Below, piece after piece: positions 5,935-6,607 of a stretch of DNA of 6,607 nucleotides. Position 1 is the stretch's first letter; each line of letters starts with the position of its first letter. This stretch comes from Candidatus Pacearchaeota archaeon CG11_big_fil_rev_8_21_14_0_20_30_13 (GTDB lineage: Archaea; Nanobdellota; Nanobdellia; Pacearchaeales; GW2011-AR1): assembly GCA_002762735.1 (NCBI GenBank), contig PCVV01000039.1:9742-16348 (forward strand). Reading direction: 5' to 3'. The notes under the pieces are model-generated. The model worked only from the letters and a program-made list of their open reading frames with translations. It had not been told where the DNA came from and searched no databases. The position numbers and the translations under genes are program-made.

Positions 5935-5938
5935 GAAA
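5921..5938 (-). terminator. Hairpin just after the toxin gene, possible 3' processing or termination signal
   Basis: The sequence tttcgct-agga-agcgaaa forms a perfect 7-bp stem with a 4-base loop, starting two bases after the toxin stop on the minus strand. It is not followed by a long T-run on that strand, which is what archaeal termination mainly uses. An RNA-stability or boundary role is therefore as likely as termination. Confidence 0.35.
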
Positions 5939-5940
5939 AA

Positions 5941-6267
5941 TTAATATCCAAATTTTCGTTCATACTCTTTGTGATTCATCCACTCTAATATTACAGAGAT
6001 TATTTCAACTTTATTTGGAGCTTTTACTGTATATATTAATCTCCATGCATCTGGAAGATTATACTTCCATAAATTATTACATTTGTATTCTGTAGGAATT
6101 AATCTTTTCGGGATTTGAATTCCACAAAAAGCATTCTCTAAAAGATCATTAAATGCCCTAATCAAACTTTTATAAAGAACTGGATCAAATTCTTTCAATT
6201 TTTCAAAAGAATTTTTAACTGCAATATTTTTAAAATCAATTCCACTACTTCTCTTTTTTATGCCCAT
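5941..6267 (-). CDS. RelE/ParE-fold toxin of a type II toxin-antitoxin system
   Basis: Toxins of this fold are usually ribosome-dependent mRNA endonucleases (RelE-like) or gyrase poisons (ParE-like), held inactive by a partner antitoxin. The 108-residue protein has an N-terminal helical hairpin (SFEKLKEFDPVLYKSLIRAFNDL), then CGIQIPKRLIP. The core strands follow: NNLWKYNLPDAWRLIYTV (64-81) and VEIISVILEWMNHKEYERKFGY (87-108). The LPDAWRLIY strand and the final EW-x-x-HK-x-YER-x-F ending are strong signatures of the archaeal RelE-type family. Arg76, His99, Tyr102 and Arg104 are candidate active-site residues by analogy. All core elements are present, so it looks intact. The ATG at 6267 is preferred to a TTG at 6303. 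It gives a 10-base overlap with the upstream antitoxin gene, which implies coupled translation. RelE-type RNase activity is inferred. Confidence 0.82.
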   Translation of the reverse strand: MGIKKRSSGIDFKNIAVKNSFEKLKEFDPVLYKSLIRAFNDLLENAFCGIQIPKRLIPTEYKCNNLWKYNLPDAWRLIYTVKAPNKVEIISVILEWMNHKEYERKFGY

Positions 6268-6536
6268 TTTAAGTTTGATTTTCTTTTGTAATTTGAATCC
6301 CAAATATAACTTATTTTTTCTTCAGAATCAATTGCAATTTTATTTATTGATAAAAGGTATGAGATTATTACTTTATATGTTTGGTACATCATTTTCTTAG
6401 GTAGCTTTTTCCATAATTGATAAATTTTATACTCTCCAGAACATTTTTCAATGAACTTCTCCACCATCATGACTGTATCTAATCTTGGATATCTTAAAAC
6501 GGTAAGATTTTTCTTTTCTAAAGCATTTGTTATCAT
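6258..6536 (-). CDS. Winged-helix DNA-binding protein, probable antitoxin
   Basis: This 92-residue protein lies first in the operon with the toxin and overlaps it by 10 bases, the standard place for an antitoxin. The sequence fits a small winged helix-turn-helix: helix 1 around TVMMVEKFIEKC (21-32), helix 2 around KIYQLWKKL (37-45), a recognition helix around MMYQTYKVIISYLLS (49-63), then a wing KIAIDSEEKISYIW (66-79). The N-terminal segment TVLRYPRLDTVMMVEKF resembles a protein type I recall upstream of RelE-like toxins in DPANN archaea. The C-terminal tail is basic (YKRKSNLKW) and could contact the toxin or the DNA. A perfect inverted repeat lies between its TATA box and its ATG, consistent with autorepression. 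The wHTH fold and the antitoxin role are inferred from pattern and context. Confidence 0.65.
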   Translation of the reverse strand: MITNALEKKNLTVLRYPRLDTVMMVEKFIEKCSGEYKIYQLWKKLPKKMMYQTYKVIISYLLSINKIAIDSEEKISYIWDSNYKRKSNLKWA

Positions 6537-6538
6537 GA

Positions 6539-6556
6539 TTATATCACTTGATATAA
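6539..6556. promoter_or_regulatory. Candidate operator: perfect 8+2+8 inverted repeat
   Basis: The arms ttatatca (6539-6546) and tgatataa (6549-6556) are exact reverse complements separated by two bases. The site lies between the TATA box and the antitoxin ATG and covers the promoter region just upstream of the expected transcription start. A dimeric winged-helix antitoxin bound here would block transcription of its own operon. Confidence 0.55.
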
Positions 6557-6557
6557 G

Positions 6558-6566
6558 TATTTAAAT
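6558..6566 (-). promoter_or_regulatory. TATA box for the toxin-antitoxin operon
   Basis: On the minus strand this reads atttaaata, centred at 6562, 26 bases before the antitoxin ATG at 6536. It implies a leaderless transcript covering both genes. Confidence 0.55.
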
Positions 6567-6585
6567 CTTCCTTTTATTAAAATAG

Positions 6586-6600
6586 CTTTCGCTAGGAAGC
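6586..6600 (+). repeat. Direct repeat flanking the toxin-antitoxin module, right copy
   Basis: This is an exact copy of 5920-5934, lying 20 bases beyond the operon TATA box. The seven bases after it (to the window end) differ from those after the left copy. It can be read on the plus strand as LSLGS followed by TP, with a TAG codon immediately before it in that frame. Confidence 0.65.
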
Positions 6601-6607
6601 ACGCCAC

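Larger units (their letters stand above)
5887..5988 (+). other. Possible interrupted 5' gene fragment (33-codon frame)
   Basis: A short plus-strand frame starts at an ATG (MELNYFEKFIELSLGSEK...) and ends with TAA at 5986-5988. Its first 16 codons look protein-like. After that it runs antisense through the 3' end of the toxin gene. Codons 12-16 (LSLGS) are exactly the left copy of the 15-bp repeat. The right copy at 6586-6600 can be read in the same frame as LSLGS followed by TP. This fits a gene whose start was separated from its body by the toxin-antitoxin insert, but the body would lie outside the window. It could also be chance, and I see no convincing promoter. Confidence 0.25.

Noticed and set aside
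6268..6303. A TTG start adding 12 residues to the toxin
   Set aside because: It would overlap the antitoxin by 46 bases and add a low-complexity lysine-rich leader. The ATG at 6267 gives the usual short overlap.
1..6607. tRNA or rRNA genes, CRISPR arrays, transposase or integrase genes, riboswitches
   Set aside because: None is visible on either strand. Almost all of the window is covered by protein genes, and the largest gap between genes is 119 bases.

Overview
This window looks like the chromosome of a small-genome archaeon of the DPANN group, most likely a Pacearchaeota/Woesearchaeota-type lineage. The sequence is strongly AT-rich. It encodes an archaeal SepF cell-division protein, a Dph2-type diphthamide enzyme and an archaeosortase. 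Almost every gene or gene pair has a TATA-like box centred about 24-28 bases upstream of its ATG and no visible Shine-Dalgarno sequence, which is the layout of leaderless archaeal transcripts. The lineage call is an inference from protein families recalled from memory, not from a database search.

Layout from left to right. (1) 1-365, plus strand: the 3' end of sepF, cut by the window edge. (2) 416-715, plus: an unrecognised 99-residue protein. (3) 764-1402, plus: a short Dph2-like protein that carries what look like domains 2 and 3 of the enzyme and lacks domain 1 with its iron-sulfur cysteine. (4) 1388-1780, minus: a small four-helix membrane protein overlapping the Dph2 gene tail-to-tail. 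(5) 1900-3534, plus: a secreted, sequon-rich, probable surface-layer-type protein with a C-terminal membrane anchor. (6) 3585-4121, plus: an archaeosortase, immediately downstream of that surface protein. (7) 4102-4578, minus: a COG2426-type small membrane transporter-like protein, coupled by an ATGA overlap to (8) 4575-5234, minus: a membrane-anchored protein with an outward-facing cysteine-containing domain. (9) 5269-5853, minus: a divergent relative of (8). (10) 5941-6267 and 6258-6536, minus: a toxin-antitoxin pair of a RelE/ParE-fold toxin and a winged-helix antitoxin-like protein.

The genes fall into loose themes. The middle and right parts form a cell-envelope neighbourhood: surface protein, archaeosortase, transporter-like protein and two anchored exported-domain proteins. 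The left part holds informational and division genes. The right end is a compact toxin-antitoxin cassette bracketed by an exact 15-bp direct repeat (5920-5934 and 6586-6600). Its promoter carries a perfect 8+2+8 inverted repeat between the TATA box and the antitoxin ATG, a likely autoregulatory operator. The bracketing repeat and the short Dph2 are the two observations most worth following.
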